DNA of 64,000 nucleotides from JAEUQQ01 sp963697285 (lineage in GTDB: Bacteria; Acidobacteriota; Vicinamibacteria; Vicinamibacterales; JAFNAJ01), in the NCBI GenBank assembly GCA_963697285.1, contig CAVONI010000011.1:62001-126000 (forward strand). The letters run 5' to 3'. The position numbers and the translations under genes were made by a program. Shown one piece after another: positions 26,352 through 35,573 of the stretch (its first letter is position 1; each line of letters starts with the position of its first letter). The notes beneath the pieces are model-generated. The model ran no database searches. It saw nothing but the letters and a program-made list of their open reading frames with translations, and was not told the DNA's origin.

Positions 26352-27731
26352 CTAGGGCTTGATGGCCGTGAAGCGGCCGCGGCTCGTATAGGCGGCGCTC
26401 TCAGTGCCCGTGAAGTCGCGCCAACCTGCCGCGGGGTTCGTCCCGCAGTGGCTGGTGATCACGTCGATGGTGTAGACCTGGGTGCTGCCCTCACGGGTGC
26501 CCGCGCCCCAGTGGTAGACGATCTCGTCCTGCGCCGGATTCGAGCAGTTCCCGGCCTTGCAGTTGTAGCCCCAACGGTCGTCGGTCTGGCGGAGCCGATC
26601 GATGACCTTGTCGAGCCACACGAAGTTGCCGCACGAGTTGCGAAGGTCGGCGGCGAATTCGGCGCCCAATCCGATGACCACCTGCTCCCTGTTCGGCAGC
26701 GGGAGGCGACGGCCAGCCGGCGGATCCGGCATCTTGCCGTTCACCGCCACCGGCGTCCCGTCCATGAGCGGAGGGAACGTCGAGATGACGGCACCGCCGC
26801 TCGAGGGCGGCAGCGAGCTCAGGGGCGGCAGATAGATGTTCTGCTCCGAGCCCAGGCGTCCGAGGTAGTCGGTGTGGAACGAATACGAGTTCGTCCCAGC
26901 CTGGCTGACCAGGTCCCACGCTTCGCGCGTGTCGCAGCGCGCCAGCACGTCGTCAGACGGCGGACGGCCACCTCCTGCGTCCTTCACGCACCAGTTGCGG
27001 TCGCCACCGGCCGGGTTCAGATCCGGGTGACCGTAGGCCACGATGGCGACGGCCGACCACAGGAACGCGATTCGCTGTTCGCGTGTGGACGACGACCCGA
27101 GGTTCGCCCGGCTGGCGTTGTGGTACGAGACGATCATCGAGTACGCCTCGTTGAAGCTGATGCTGCGCTGCGGGCCGTATGGCGTTCCGCCGCCACCGCC
27201 GCCGATCACCGGTGGGGGAGGAGGAGGAGGAGGAGGCGCCTCGGGCCCGAGGAAGTCGGCCGTCGAGGCCCAGGGGCCAACCGCGGTGCCCAACTTCGCG
27301 CGAACACGCCACCGATACAGGGTGTCGTAGTCGATGTCGGCGGGGAAGGTGTAGGTCGTCGCGACCTGCTCGATGGTCGCGATCAGGACGTTCTCGCGGT
27401 AGAGCTCGAGCTGGTAGGCCAGGCCCGCAGGCGCGGCAAAGCGCCCGGTGGACGCCGACCAGGTCAGCGTCGGGCGCCGGCTGTCGACGCGCGCGCGGCC
27501 GGATGGCTGCAGGTTGCCCGGCGCCGTGACCTTGAGGGTCGATCCGTCGGGGTTGCTGGCGAGGGCACCGGCCTCGCCGGTGGTGCCCGAGGTGCCCGTC
27601 CCGGCGATGCCGGCGGGAGAGGCCGCCGACGGCGATGTCGGCGTGGCCTTGTCGCCGCTGCAGGCGACTCCGGCGATCGCGAGCAGGGCCGCGAGGCCGG
27701 CGGTCATCAGTGTCTGTCGTGAATGGTGCAT
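26352..27731 (-). CDS. Lipoprotein-like surface protein: fibronectin-III-like domain, polyproline linker, shared C-terminal module
   Basis: This 459-residue precursor has a signal sequence ending AIAGVAC, a plausible though non-canonical lipobox. A Thr/Ser/Gly-rich stretch follows, then a fibronectin-III-like domain (PTLTWSASTGRFAAP...YRWRVRAKLG), a run of nine prolines, a Gly run and a region of about 150 residues with WCVKDAGGG. The last 125 residues start PPAGRRLPLPN and contain NSCGNF, RWGYN, QDEIVYHWG, STQVYTIDV, HCGTNPAAGW and a GRF near the end. That module is shared with the proteins at 17675 and 28766. Function unknown, probably cell-surface. GGAG lies upstream of ATG 27731. Confidence 0.75.
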   Translation of the reverse strand: MHHSRQTLMTAGLAALLAIAGVACSGDKATPTSPSAASPAGIAGTGTSGTTGEAGALASNPDGSTLKVTAPGNLQPSGRARVDSRRPTLTWSASTGRFAAPAGLAYQLELYRENVLIATIEQVATTYTFPADIDYDTLYRWRVRAKLGTAVGPWASTADFLGPEAPPPPPPPPPVIGGGGGGTPYGPQRSISFNEAYSMIVSYHNASRANLGSSSTREQRIAFLWSAVAIVAYGHPDLNPAGGDRNWCVKDAGGGRPPSDDVLARCDTREAWDLVSQAGTNSYSFHTDYLGRLGSEQNIYLPPLSSLPPSSGGAVISTFPPLMDGTPVAVNGKMPDPPAGRRLPLPNREQVVIGLGAEFAADLRNSCGNFVWLDKVIDRLRQTDDRWGYNCKAGNCSNPAQDEIVYHWGAGTREGSTQVYTIDVITSHCGTNPAAGWRDFTGTESAAYTSRGRFTAIKP

Positions 27732-27771
27732 AGGTGTGCTCCGTGATCCCTGGGAGGTCAGGTCGTGAATG

Positions 27772-28515
27772 CTAGAAACGAATCCGGAGGCCCGCGCCGT
27801 ACTGCGCGCCGCCGGCATCAATGTCAACCTCTGACCCCGCCACGTCGAATGTGGCGGTGCCCTTTGCATAGCGGAAGAACCCGGCTGCGCCGACGTTCTG
27901 GGTGAAGTAGACCGCCAGTTCGCCACTGAAGTTGAAGCCGGTGGCGCTTTCGTCGCCTTCGACGACCGTCGGGTTGGCAACGCTGACCGTCGTGTAAGGC
28001 GCCGCGCCCTCGGTGAACCCGACATTGGTCACGAAGTCGTGCTTCATGCCGAAGAAGGTCGGGCCGCCGCCGATGATGACTTCCACGCGGTCGCTGACGG
28101 GCAGGACGAAGAGTGCCTGCAGGTGGATGGCATCTTCCTCGTGCCCCAGGTTGTCAACCGACGAACTGGCGGTGCGCGGTGCGTCGAACAGAATCGGATG
28201 CGGAACCGTGACGGTGGCCGACGCGTTCTGCGTATCGGTGTAACGCGTGTAGGCCACCCCGATTGAGAGGTTCTTCCAGACCTTCACGCCCCCGCCGATC
28301 GAGAACAACCCGCCGCCTTCGTGCGACTGCTCGACCTCGAAGCGCCCCGTCTCGTCGTAGACCGAGAACGTGCCTCCAGTGGAACTGGATCCTTCGGCCG
28401 TCTGGATGCCACCGTAGAACGCCACGAAGCCGCGGCTCTCTGGCTCGCGCATCTGGGCGCTGGCCAGGGCCGGGATTGCGGTCACCATCACCATTGAAGC
28501 AAGAAATCGTCGCAT
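27772..28515 (-). CDS. Outer-membrane beta-barrel protein
   Basis: This 247-residue precursor has a short signal peptide (cleavage after ALASAQ). Alternating amphipathic strands (LSIGVAYTRYTDT, RVEVIIGGGPTFFG, NFSGELAVYFTQNVGAAGFFRYA) lead to the terminal ...GAGLRIRF, a BAM-recognised Phe end. It lies 40 bases downstream of the lipoprotein-like gene start region in the same orientation, transcribed before it. It may be a small porin or structural barrel; no ligand is evident. Confidence 0.75.
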   Translation of the reverse strand: MRRFLASMVMVTAIPALASAQMREPESRGFVAFYGGIQTAEGSSSTGGTFSVYDETGRFEVEQSHEGGGLFSIGGGVKVWKNLSIGVAYTRYTDTQNASATVTVPHPILFDAPRTASSSVDNLGHEEDAIHLQALFVLPVSDRVEVIIGGGPTFFGMKHDFVTNVGFTEGAAPYTTVSVANPTVVEGDESATGFNFSGELAVYFTQNVGAAGFFRYAKGTATFDVAGSEVDIDAGGAQYGAGLRIRF

Positions 28516-28765
28516 GCGCTCCTTCCGTTCCTCGAATCGAGGCCAGTCCTCACTAGAGCGGTCCTGGCACAACTGTGTAGCCGTGGAATCTATCACAGTC
28601 GGTCGTCGCCGCACACGGATGGCGAGCGCGCGGCGCACACGCAGGGGGGGGCGCTGTCGGGTTGGCGACTGTGATTTCGAGGTGCCTGAGGACGGCAGTG
28701 ACGCGATGGCGGCGTGCCCGCGGGGAACCGCGTCCCGAAGACACGCCGCACGCGACTCGGTGTCT

Positions 28766-30034
28766 CTAGAACCGGCCCCGACTGGTCCAGCGCCCGATGG
28801 TGCCCGCGTTGGCGGTCACCTGGGTCTGGTCGATCCAGGCTGGCGTCGGGTTCGACCCGCAGTGCCCGCCCATGATGTCGATGATGTACACCTCGGTGCT
28901 GCCCTCATCGGCGCCCCGGCCCCAGTGGTAGTCGACCACGTCCTGCGACGGGTCGTTCGTGTTGCCGCGCTTGCCGTTGTAGCCCCACCGTGTGTCGATC
29001 TGGCGGAGCCGGTCAACGAGGCGGTCCATGAACTCCCAGGTGCCACCGTGCTCCTGGCACGAGTTCCTCAGGGCAGAGGGGTAGTTCCGCGCAACTTCCT
29101 CGACAATCGACGCCATGTTGGGCAGCGGGAGTCGCTGGCCGGCCGGCGGATCGGGTGTGCGGGCCCCAGGGCTCGGCGTCGGGATGGGTGTCGGCGTCGG
29201 GTTCGGCGTCGGGGTGGGAGTCGGGGTGGGAGTCGGCGTCGGCGTCGGTGGGGGAGGCGGCGTGGGGGTGACGAACGCCTGGACGGCAGAGTACGCCGAG
29301 GTCAGGTCGCCATCGCTCGCCCGCACGCGCCAGTAGATGGTCGTGGCCAGCGGCAGCGACGGCACCGACGCCCGCGTATTGATCTCGCTCGAGCGGGGGA
29401 CGGTGACCACCGCCGAAATCGACGTGAAGTTGATGTCGAGCGTCAGCTCGAAGCGGTACATGACGGGCGCGGTGACGCCCGACACGGCGCCGTTCTGCAC
29501 GACGAGTTCAGGCGTGCTGTTCGCGGTCGTCTCGCGGCGGATGGGCGACAGCGGCACGGGCGTGTCGATGCGCTTCGGAATCAGCACCTCGAAGCTGGCC
29601 GCGGCCGCCCACGCGCCCGTGTTGGCGCCGTCGGCGGCGCGCGCACGCCAGTAGTACGAGCGACCTGCCTGGAGCGCCTCGGGCAGCTTGTAGGCCGTGC
29701 GCCCATTGGTGCCGGGCGTAAGTTTTGTCGCAGTGTGTACTTTGTTCGCGAACGCCGCGTCGGTGGCGAGTTCGACTTCCAGGAAGATCGGGCGCTCGCC
29801 GCTCGTCGCCGGGTTCTCGAGCAGCAGCTCGATCGGCTGGCGATCGGTCGTGAGCGCGGCACCGTTGGCCGGTTCGAGGAGCTTCGGCGGACTGATGGTC
29901 ACGCCGGGGATCGGCCCGGCGACGTTGGGGCTGAGCGGATTCGCACTCTTCGCGGTCTCACACGCCAGTGACAGGCTGGCAGCCAGGGCGACGAGAGCGA
30001 GGAGCGAGCAGCGGTGGGCGATATGGTTGAGCAT
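28766..30034 (-). CDS. Lipoprotein-like surface protein: two fibronectin-III-like domains, Pro-Thr repeat linker, shared C-terminal module
   Basis: This 422-residue precursor has a signal sequence ending SLSLAC, a probable lipidation site. Two Ig/fibronectin-III-like domains follow (PPKLLEPANGAALTTDRQP...YYWRARAADG and PVPLSPIRRETTANSTPEL...IYWRVRASDG). A PT-repeat linker comes next, encoded by tandem GTCGGGGTGG-type repeats at about 29175-29270, then the C-terminal module with PPAGQRLPLPN, NSCQEHG, RWGYN, SQDVVDYHWG, VYIIDIMGGHCGSNP and GTIGRWTSRGRF. The module links it to the proteins at 17675 and 26352. Function unknown; an extracellular anchoring or recognition role is inferred. Confidence 0.76.
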   Translation of the reverse strand: MLNHIAHRCSLLALVALAASLSLACETAKSANPLSPNVAGPIPGVTISPPKLLEPANGAALTTDRQPIELLLENPATSGERPIFLEVELATDAAFANKVHTATKLTPGTNGRTAYKLPEALQAGRSYYWRARAADGANTGAWAAAASFEVLIPKRIDTPVPLSPIRRETTANSTPELVVQNGAVSGVTAPVMYRFELTLDINFTSISAVVTVPRSSEINTRASVPSLPLATTIYWRVRASDGDLTSAYSAVQAFVTPTPPPPPTPTPTPTPTPTPTPNPTPTPIPTPSPGARTPDPPAGQRLPLPNMASIVEEVARNYPSALRNSCQEHGGTWEFMDRLVDRLRQIDTRWGYNGKRGNTNDPSQDVVDYHWGRGADEGSTEVYIIDIMGGHCGSNPTPAWIDQTQVTANAGTIGRWTSRGRF

Positions 30035-30136
30035 GACAAGTGGCCGTCTTAGCAAAGATGGTGCCGTGGGGAACGACGACACCACGTCCGAATCCTGGTA
30101 TCGGACGCACGGCCGGCAGCCTGTAGCCCCTGTTTG

Positions 30137-30166
30137 TTGACCCCGGATTGTCGGGCTGACTACAAT
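30137..30166 (+). promoter_or_regulatory. Sigma-70-type promoter of the glycosyltransferase operon
   Basis: TTGACC (30137-30142) and TACAAT (30161-30166) are separated by 18 bases, among the best -35/-10 pairs in the window. Transcription would start near 30173, about 58 bases before GTG 30231. The next four genes overlap or nearly touch, so this promoter may drive all five genes to 36617. Confidence 0.6.
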
Positions 30167-30230
30167 CCCGCGATCGTCCGTCGTCCGGCAGCCCCGCCGG
30201 GCGAGACGCCTTCCGCCCAACTGATCCCGC

Positions 30231-31433
30231 GTGGTGCCGCCTCCCGACCGTCCCTTGCGCATCCTGATGCTGGCGCCCGAGCCGTTCTTCGAGCCGCGCG
30301 GCACGCCGTTCAGCGAGTTCCACCGGATCAAGGCCCTGGCCGAACTCGGCCACCGGGTCGACCTGGTCACGTATCCGATCGGCCGGGATGTCGATCTGCC
30401 GGGCCTGCGCATCATCCGGTCGTGGCGTCCGCCGTTCATCACGCGGGTGCCCATCGGGCCGTCCGTCCGCAAGATCCTGCTCGACGCGTTCCTGTGCGTC
30501 ACCGCGTTTCGGGTCGCGCGTCGTGGCGGCTACGATGCGATCCACTCGCACGAGGAAGCCGGCGTCGCGGGAGTGCTGCTGGCCCGGTGGCTGAAACTCC
30601 CGCATCTCTACGACATGCACTCGTCGCTGCCGCAGCAGCTGTCGAACTTCAAGTTCTCGGGCGCAGCGCTGGCGCGCGGGCTCTTCCAGCGCGCCGAGGA
30701 CTTCATGATTGGCGGGTCTGGCGCGGTCATCACCATCTGCCAGGACCTGCAGGACACCGTCGTCGGCATGGGGCACGGCGACCGGGCGGTGCTGATCGAG
30801 AACGTGATGGGCGGCGACGTCGACCCGACGCCGGGGCCCGGCCGCGAGGCACTGCGGCGGCAGTGGGGCATCGATCCCGCGGCCCCGCTGGTGCTCTACA
30901 CCGGGACGTTCGAGACCTACCAGGGGCTCGACCTCCTGCTCGACGCGATGGTGGTGCTGCAGCGCACGCACCCGGCCGCCCGGACGCTCATCGTGGGCGG
31001 GTCGGCCGACCAGGTGGCCGCGTACGACGCCAGGGCGAAGGCGCGCCAACTGCCGGTCGTCTTCACCGGCCAGCGGCCACCGACGGAGATTCCGCATTTC
31101 GTCGATGCCTGCGACATCCTGGTGTCGCCCAGGATCTCCGGCACGAACACGCCGCTGAAGATCTACTCGTACCTCAGGGCGGGCCGGCCCATCGTGGCCA
31201 CGGATCTCCACACGCACACGCAGGTGCTCGCGCCCGACACCGCCGTGCTCGTGCCGCCGACGCCCGAGGGACTGGCCGCGGGCCTGGCACGCATGATTGA
31301 CCACCCCGACGAGGCCGTGCGCCTCGCCGCCGGTGCCCGCCGCCTGTCAGACGAGCGGTACAGTCGAGAGGTGTACCTGGCGCGCACCCGCGACATCTAC
31401 CGCCGCCTCATGAGCGCAGGACCGAGCCGATGA
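30231..31433 (+). CDS. Glycosyltransferase family 4 (GT-B fold)
   Basis: This 400-residue cytosolic enzyme has the N-terminal acceptor domain (RILMLAPEPFFEPRGTPFSEFHRI), a middle segment with DMHSSLPQQL, and a C-terminal donor domain: VLYTGTFETYQGLDLLLDA, FTGQRPPTEIPHFVDACDILVSPR and the nucleotide-sugar-binding region around TPLKIYSYLRAGRPIVATD. It is the first gene of an operon and overlaps the next by ATGA. Sugar specificity is not readable from sequence. GTG 30231 is the first of two adjacent possible GTG starts. Confidence 0.85.
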   Translation: MVPPPDRPLRILMLAPEPFFEPRGTPFSEFHRIKALAELGHRVDLVTYPIGRDVDLPGLRIIRSWRPPFITRVPIGPSVRKILLDAFLCVTAFRVARRGGYDAIHSHEEAGVAGVLLARWLKLPHLYDMHSSLPQQLSNFKFSGAALARGLFQRAEDFMIGGSGAVITICQDLQDTVVGMGHGDRAVLIENVMGGDVDPTPGPGREALRRQWGIDPAAPLVLYTGTFETYQGLDLLLDAMVVLQRTHPAARTLIVGGSADQVAAYDARAKARQLPVVFTGQRPPTEIPHFVDACDILVSPRISGTNTPLKIYSYLRAGRPIVATDLHTHTQVLAPDTAVLVPPTPEGLAAGLARMIDHPDEAVRLAAGARRLSDERYSREVYLARTRDIYRRLMSAGPSR

Positions 31434-32422
31434 CCGTTCTCGTGACGGGGGCGACGGGATTCACCGGCGGCCACCTCGCGCGCACGTTGGCGGCGCGCGG
31501 TGAGCGCGTGCGCGCGATCGTACGGCCGCGGAGTCTCGACAAGCCTGCCGTCGCCGATTTGCGCGCGCTCGGGATCGAAATCGTGACGGGTGACCTCGTG
31601 GATGCCGGCGCCGTCGCGCGGGCCTGCGCCGGCTGCGACGCGGTGTATCACATCGCCGCGACATATCGGGAAGCGGGACAGCCCGACAGGGTCTACCGTG
31701 CCATCAATGTGGATGGCACGCGCAACGTGATCGACGGAGCCCGGGCACAACAGGTGCGCCGTGTCGTCCACTGCAGCACCGGCGGGGTGCACGGCCACAT
31801 CGTCCATCCGCCCGCCAACGAGGATGCGCCGTTCAGCCCTGGAGACGTCTACCAGGACACGAAGCTCGAGGCCGAGTCGCTGGCGCGCGAGCATGGCCGC
31901 GCCATCGGCCTCGACGTCGCGGTCGTCAGGCCGATCGGCATCTACGGCCCGGGCGACCTGCGCTTCCTGAAGATGTTTCGTGGCATCGCTCGCGGTCGGT
32001 TTCCGATACTCGGGTCGGGCGAGGTCTTCTATCACCTGACGTTCATCAGCGACCTCGTCGAAGGCTTCAGGCTGGCGGCCACGCGGCCCGAGGCGTCGGG
32101 GCGCACCTACATCATCGCGGGCCCCCGCTACACGACGATGAACGAGCTGGCGGCGCTGATCGCGAAGGACCTCGGCGCGAAGCCGCCCTCGCTGCGCCTG
32201 CCCGTCTGGCCCTTCTGGGTCGCCGGTGCGCTGTGCGAGGCGGTCTGCATCCCGTTGCGGATCGAGCCGCCGCTGTACCGGCGGCGTGTCGATTTCTACA
32301 CCAAGAGCCGCGCGTTCGACACGACCCGCGCGCGGCAGGAACTGGGCTACGCGCCCGTCGTGGACCTGCCCGAGGGCATCCACCGCACGGCGCAGTGGTA
32401 CCGTGAGCAGGGATTGCTGTGA
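31430..32422 (+). CDS. NAD(P)-dependent epimerase/dehydratase (extended SDR)
   Basis: This 330-residue Rossmann enzyme has the extended-SDR glycine motif TGATGFTGGHLAR. The usual active-site triad Ser-Tyr-Lys is read as S in HCSTGGVHGH and Y/K in VYQDTKLEAE, fitting the YxxxK pattern. VVRPIGIYGPGD and FISDLVEGF are family features. It resembles dihydroflavonol-4-reductase-like or nucleotide-sugar epimerases, and is probably involved in making or modifying the sugar used by the operon. It overlaps both neighbours by four bases. Confidence 0.85.
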   Translation: MTVLVTGATGFTGGHLARTLAARGERVRAIVRPRSLDKPAVADLRALGIEIVTGDLVDAGAVARACAGCDAVYHIAATYREAGQPDRVYRAINVDGTRNVIDGARAQQVRRVVHCSTGGVHGHIVHPPANEDAPFSPGDVYQDTKLEAESLAREHGRAIGLDVAVVRPIGIYGPGDLRFLKMFRGIARGRFPILGSGEVFYHLTFISDLVEGFRLAATRPEASGRTYIIAGPRYTTMNELAALIAKDLGAKPPSLRLPVWPFWVAGALCEAVCIPLRIEPPLYRRRVDFYTKSRAFDTTRARQELGYAPVVDLPEGIHRTAQWYREQGLL

Positions 32423-33630
32423 CCGACGCCCCTTCGACGCGACCGTTGCGTGTCATCCACATCTGCGATCACCTGGGGTGGCCGGGGTCGCGGATGCACG
32501 GCGTGAAGCGGCTGTTCGCCTGGATGTTGCCGCGGTTCGACAAGACGCGCTACCAGGTCTCGCTGGTGAGCCTCCGCAAGAAGGACCTGTCGGAGGACAC
32601 GCTCGAGGCCCTCGGGATCGACGTGCGGTACATGTCGCGGGGGAAGTTCGATCCGGCCACGCTGACCGACCTGCTCAAGCTCGTCGATCGCGAGCACGCC
32701 GACGTGCTGCACCTGCACGGCTACGGCGCGACCACGTTCGGGCGCCTCGCCGGCGCGATACGGCGCATCCCGGTGGTGCTGCACGAGCATGCGAACCACA
32801 CCACCACGCCGTGGTTCCAGAAGGTGGCCGACTACACGCTGGCCCCGTTCACCGACATCGCGATTGCCGTGTCGAAGTCGACGGCCGAGTTCACCACCCG
32901 GGCGCGGCTGGTGCCGGCCGAGCGGACCCATGTCGTGTATCTCGGGGCGCCCCTCGACGAATTCGCGCAGCCGCGCTCGGCCGACGAGGTCGCCCGCGCC
33001 CGGGCTGACCTGGGTGTTCCCGGACACGCACCGGTCGTCGGCACGGTGACGCGGCTGATGCCGTCGAAGGGCAACCAGTACTTCGTCGAGGCCGCCAGGC
33101 ACCTGGCCACGTCACATCCCGACGTGCGGTTCGTGATCGTGGGCGAAGGCGAGATGCGGGCCGAACACGAGGCGCAGGCTCGCAGCCTCGGCATCGCCGA
33201 TCGCATCCTGTTCGCCGGCTTCCAGCGTGACGTGGCGGCCGTGTACTCGACGTTCGACGTGGCGGTGTTCCCCTCGTTGTGGGAGGGAACCCCGCTGACC
33301 GCATTCGAGGCCCTGGCGATGGGCAAGGCGATTGTCGCGACCGACGCCGACGGCTTGAGCGACATCCTGACACCAGGACGCGACGCGCTGATCGTGCCGA
33401 AGCGCGACGGAGCGGCGCTGGCTGGGGCCATCGCCCGCGTCCTGGCGACCCCGGAGCTCAGGGCGACGCTCGAGCGCGAGGCGCGCGCGACGGGCGCCCG
33501 GTACGGGATCGACGTGTTCGTCCGCCGCATGGAGCGACTCTACGACCTGTTGCACGCGACCTCGCGCGCCACGCACCGGCAAGGGATCCTCACCGCCGAC
33601 CTGCGTTTCCTGACCGAGCCACTGCCATGA
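32419..33630 (+). CDS. Glycosyltransferase family 4 (GT-B fold)
   Basis: This 403-residue enzyme has an N-terminal domain with HICDHLGWPGSRMHGVKRLF and LHLHGYGATTFGRLAG. The C-terminal donor domain shows VVGTVTRLMPSKGNQYFVEA, VGEGEMRAEHEAQA, AGFQRDVAAVYSTFDVAVFP and the E-x7-E donor motif SLWEGTPLTAFEALAMGKAIVATD. The GTG start overlaps the epimerase stop, and the stop overlaps the next ATG. Acceptor and donor are unknown; an exported polysaccharide or lipid-linked oligosaccharide is likely from context. Confidence 0.86.
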   Translation: MTDAPSTRPLRVIHICDHLGWPGSRMHGVKRLFAWMLPRFDKTRYQVSLVSLRKKDLSEDTLEALGIDVRYMSRGKFDPATLTDLLKLVDREHADVLHLHGYGATTFGRLAGAIRRIPVVLHEHANHTTTPWFQKVADYTLAPFTDIAIAVSKSTAEFTTRARLVPAERTHVVYLGAPLDEFAQPRSADEVARARADLGVPGHAPVVGTVTRLMPSKGNQYFVEAARHLATSHPDVRFVIVGEGEMRAEHEAQARSLGIADRILFAGFQRDVAAVYSTFDVAVFPSLWEGTPLTAFEALAMGKAIVATDADGLSDILTPGRDALIVPKRDGAALAGAIARVLATPELRATLEREARATGARYGIDVFVRRMERLYDLLHATSRATHRQGILTADLRFLTEPLP

Positions 33631-35555
33631 TCGCCGGGGGGCAACCCACACCGGTCTGGCGCGACCCAGGGTACCTGGTGTGCGCGTTCATCGGCGTGCT
33701 GCTGCTCGGGATGGCGGCCACGGTCAACTTCCCCCGGGCCGCCGTGGGGTTCCAGAGCGATGGCGCCACCTACTACTCGATGGCGTACTCCATCGCCACC
33801 GACGGCGACTTCGCGTTCGAGCGCCGCGACCTCGAGCGCGTCTGGCGCGAGTATCCGACGGGGCCCGAGGGGATCTTCCTGAAGAAGGGCAAGACGGTCG
33901 GCCTCGGCGTGTCGGGCACGTGGCCGTTCATCGAGTGGACCAAGGGCCCGGATACGCGCACGGATCGGCTGTACTACGGCAAGAGCTTCATCTATCCGTT
34001 GACCGCGGCGCCGTTCGTCCGGCTGTTCGGGACCAACGGGTTCATCGTCTTTCACGTCCTGCTCCTGGTGGCGTCGCTGGCCGCCGCGTACGCGTTCCTG
34101 GTGGCGCAGGGCGAGGTGGTTCCGTCGATCGGGTACGCCGTCGCCTTCGTGTTCGCGTCGGCGGCGCCGGTGTACCTGGTGTGGCTCACGCCCGAGATGT
34201 TCAACCTCTGCACGGTGTTGCTCGGGCTGTTCTTCTGGGCCTACAAGATGGTTGCGCCGCCGATTCCTCGCGGGCGCTGGGGACGCTTCCTGCGCAGCGA
34301 CGCCTCCGACCTGGTGGCGGCCGTGCTGCTCGGCATGGCGACGTTCTCGAAGCCGCTCAACATCCTCGCGCTGGCGCCCATCGGCCTGATGGGGCTCTGG
34401 CAGCGGCGTTGGACGAAGACGACGGTGATCGTGCTGGCCACCGCGGCGGTGACCGCGATGCTGTTCATCGCCAACGCCGGGATCTCGGGCGAGTTCAACT
34501 ACCAGGGCGGCGATCGCAACACGTTCTACGGATCCACCGGATTCCCGTTTCAGCGGGCGGAGTTGACGTTCGACACGACCGGGATGTCGCGCACGACGAA
34601 CGCCGTGCCGACCGAGGTGTTGTTCACGCGCGCGGCGCTGACGCAGGTGCTGCCGCGCAACGTCGGGTACTTCATCTTCGGGCGGCACACCGGCCTCGTG
34701 GCGTACTTCTTCCCCGGGGTCTTCTCGATCCTGCTGCTCGCGTTCCGGCGGCGCGAGTGGCGGGCGCTGTCGTGGGCCTCGGCCCTCGGCGTCGCGCTGG
34801 CCGGGCTCGCGCTGATTGCGTACATGCCCTACACGTACTCCGGCGGGGGAGGCCCCGTCGGGAACCGGTATTTCATGGGCTTCTACGCGCTCTTCCTGTT
34901 CGCGACACCGCCCCTGCGGTCGATCTGGCCTGCGCTGGTGGCGCTCGCGATCGGCGCGGCGTTCACGGCGCAGCTCGTGCTCAATCCGTTCTACACGTCG
35001 GCCTATCCGGCCGAACACCCGAAGCGCGGGCTGTTCCGATGGCTTCCCGTCGAGATGTCGCTGATCAACGATCTGCCGATGAACGTCACGCCCTCGCGCG
35101 CCAAGCAGCCGCTCGGGGGTGACCCGCAGGTCCTGGCGTACTTCCTCGACGACAATGCCTACTCGCGCGAGGGCGAGTGGTTCTGGGTGCGCGGGGAGGC
35201 CGAGGCGCAACTGATCCTGCGTGCGCCGGCACGGCTGCGACCCGACGGCGGCTACGACTCGCTGCGCCTGCGCCGCGTGACGCTGGAGTTGCGGACGGGC
35301 GATGCGGGAACGGTCGTCACGGCGACGAGCGACGCCCAGTCGGCCTCGCTCGAGCTCAGCGCCGGCAGCACGGGTTCGCTCGGGCTCGCCATGCCAGCTG
35401 GCCTTCCGTACCAGCCGGTGCCCGGGCAGCCCACCAACTTCGTGTACATGCTGAAGCTCCGCACCACGTCGGGGTTCAACCCGTTCTTCACGTCGGGCTC
35501 ACGCGACACGCGCTTCCTGGGCGCGATGGTGCGCGTGGTGCCGGGTTACGAGTAG
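33627..35555 (+). CDS. Large polytopic membrane protein of the glycosyltransferase operon
   Basis: This 642-residue protein has about ten hydrophobic segments in the first 480 residues and a soluble beta-rich C-terminal part of about 150 residues. The periplasmic loop after the first helix (FQSDGATYYSMAYSIATDGDFAFE) carries an acidic motif, and later GNRYFMGFYALFL resembles GT-C-type or dolichyl-phosphate-mannose transferases. The long loop with YYGKSFIYPL and a C-terminal jelly-roll-like segment are unusual. It is probably a lipid-linked sugar transferase or polymerase; no family was firmly recognised. The ATG overlaps the upstream TGA. Confidence 0.65.
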   Translation: MIAGGQPTPVWRDPGYLVCAFIGVLLLGMAATVNFPRAAVGFQSDGATYYSMAYSIATDGDFAFERRDLERVWREYPTGPEGIFLKKGKTVGLGVSGTWPFIEWTKGPDTRTDRLYYGKSFIYPLTAAPFVRLFGTNGFIVFHVLLLVASLAAAYAFLVAQGEVVPSIGYAVAFVFASAAPVYLVWLTPEMFNLCTVLLGLFFWAYKMVAPPIPRGRWGRFLRSDASDLVAAVLLGMATFSKPLNILALAPIGLMGLWQRRWTKTTVIVLATAAVTAMLFIANAGISGEFNYQGGDRNTFYGSTGFPFQRAELTFDTTGMSRTTNAVPTEVLFTRAALTQVLPRNVGYFIFGRHTGLVAYFFPGVFSILLLAFRRREWRALSWASALGVALAGLALIAYMPYTYSGGGGPVGNRYFMGFYALFLFATPPLRSIWPALVALAIGAAFTAQLVLNPFYTSAYPAEHPKRGLFRWLPVEMSLINDLPMNVTPSRAKQPLGGDPQVLAYFLDDNAYSREGEWFWVRGEAEAQLILRAPARLRPDGGYDSLRLRRVTLELRTGDAGTVVTATSDAQSASLELSAGSTGSLGLAMPAGLPYQPVPGQPTNFVYMLKLRTTSGFNPFFTSGSRDTRFLGAMVRVVPGYE

Positions 35556-35573
35556 GCGACGCGACGGCGCGAC

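Noticed and set aside
29175..29270. Tandem short repeats that could suggest a CRISPR or VNTR array
   Set aside because: They are Pro-Thr codon repeats within the linker of a surface protein, without spacers or cas genes.
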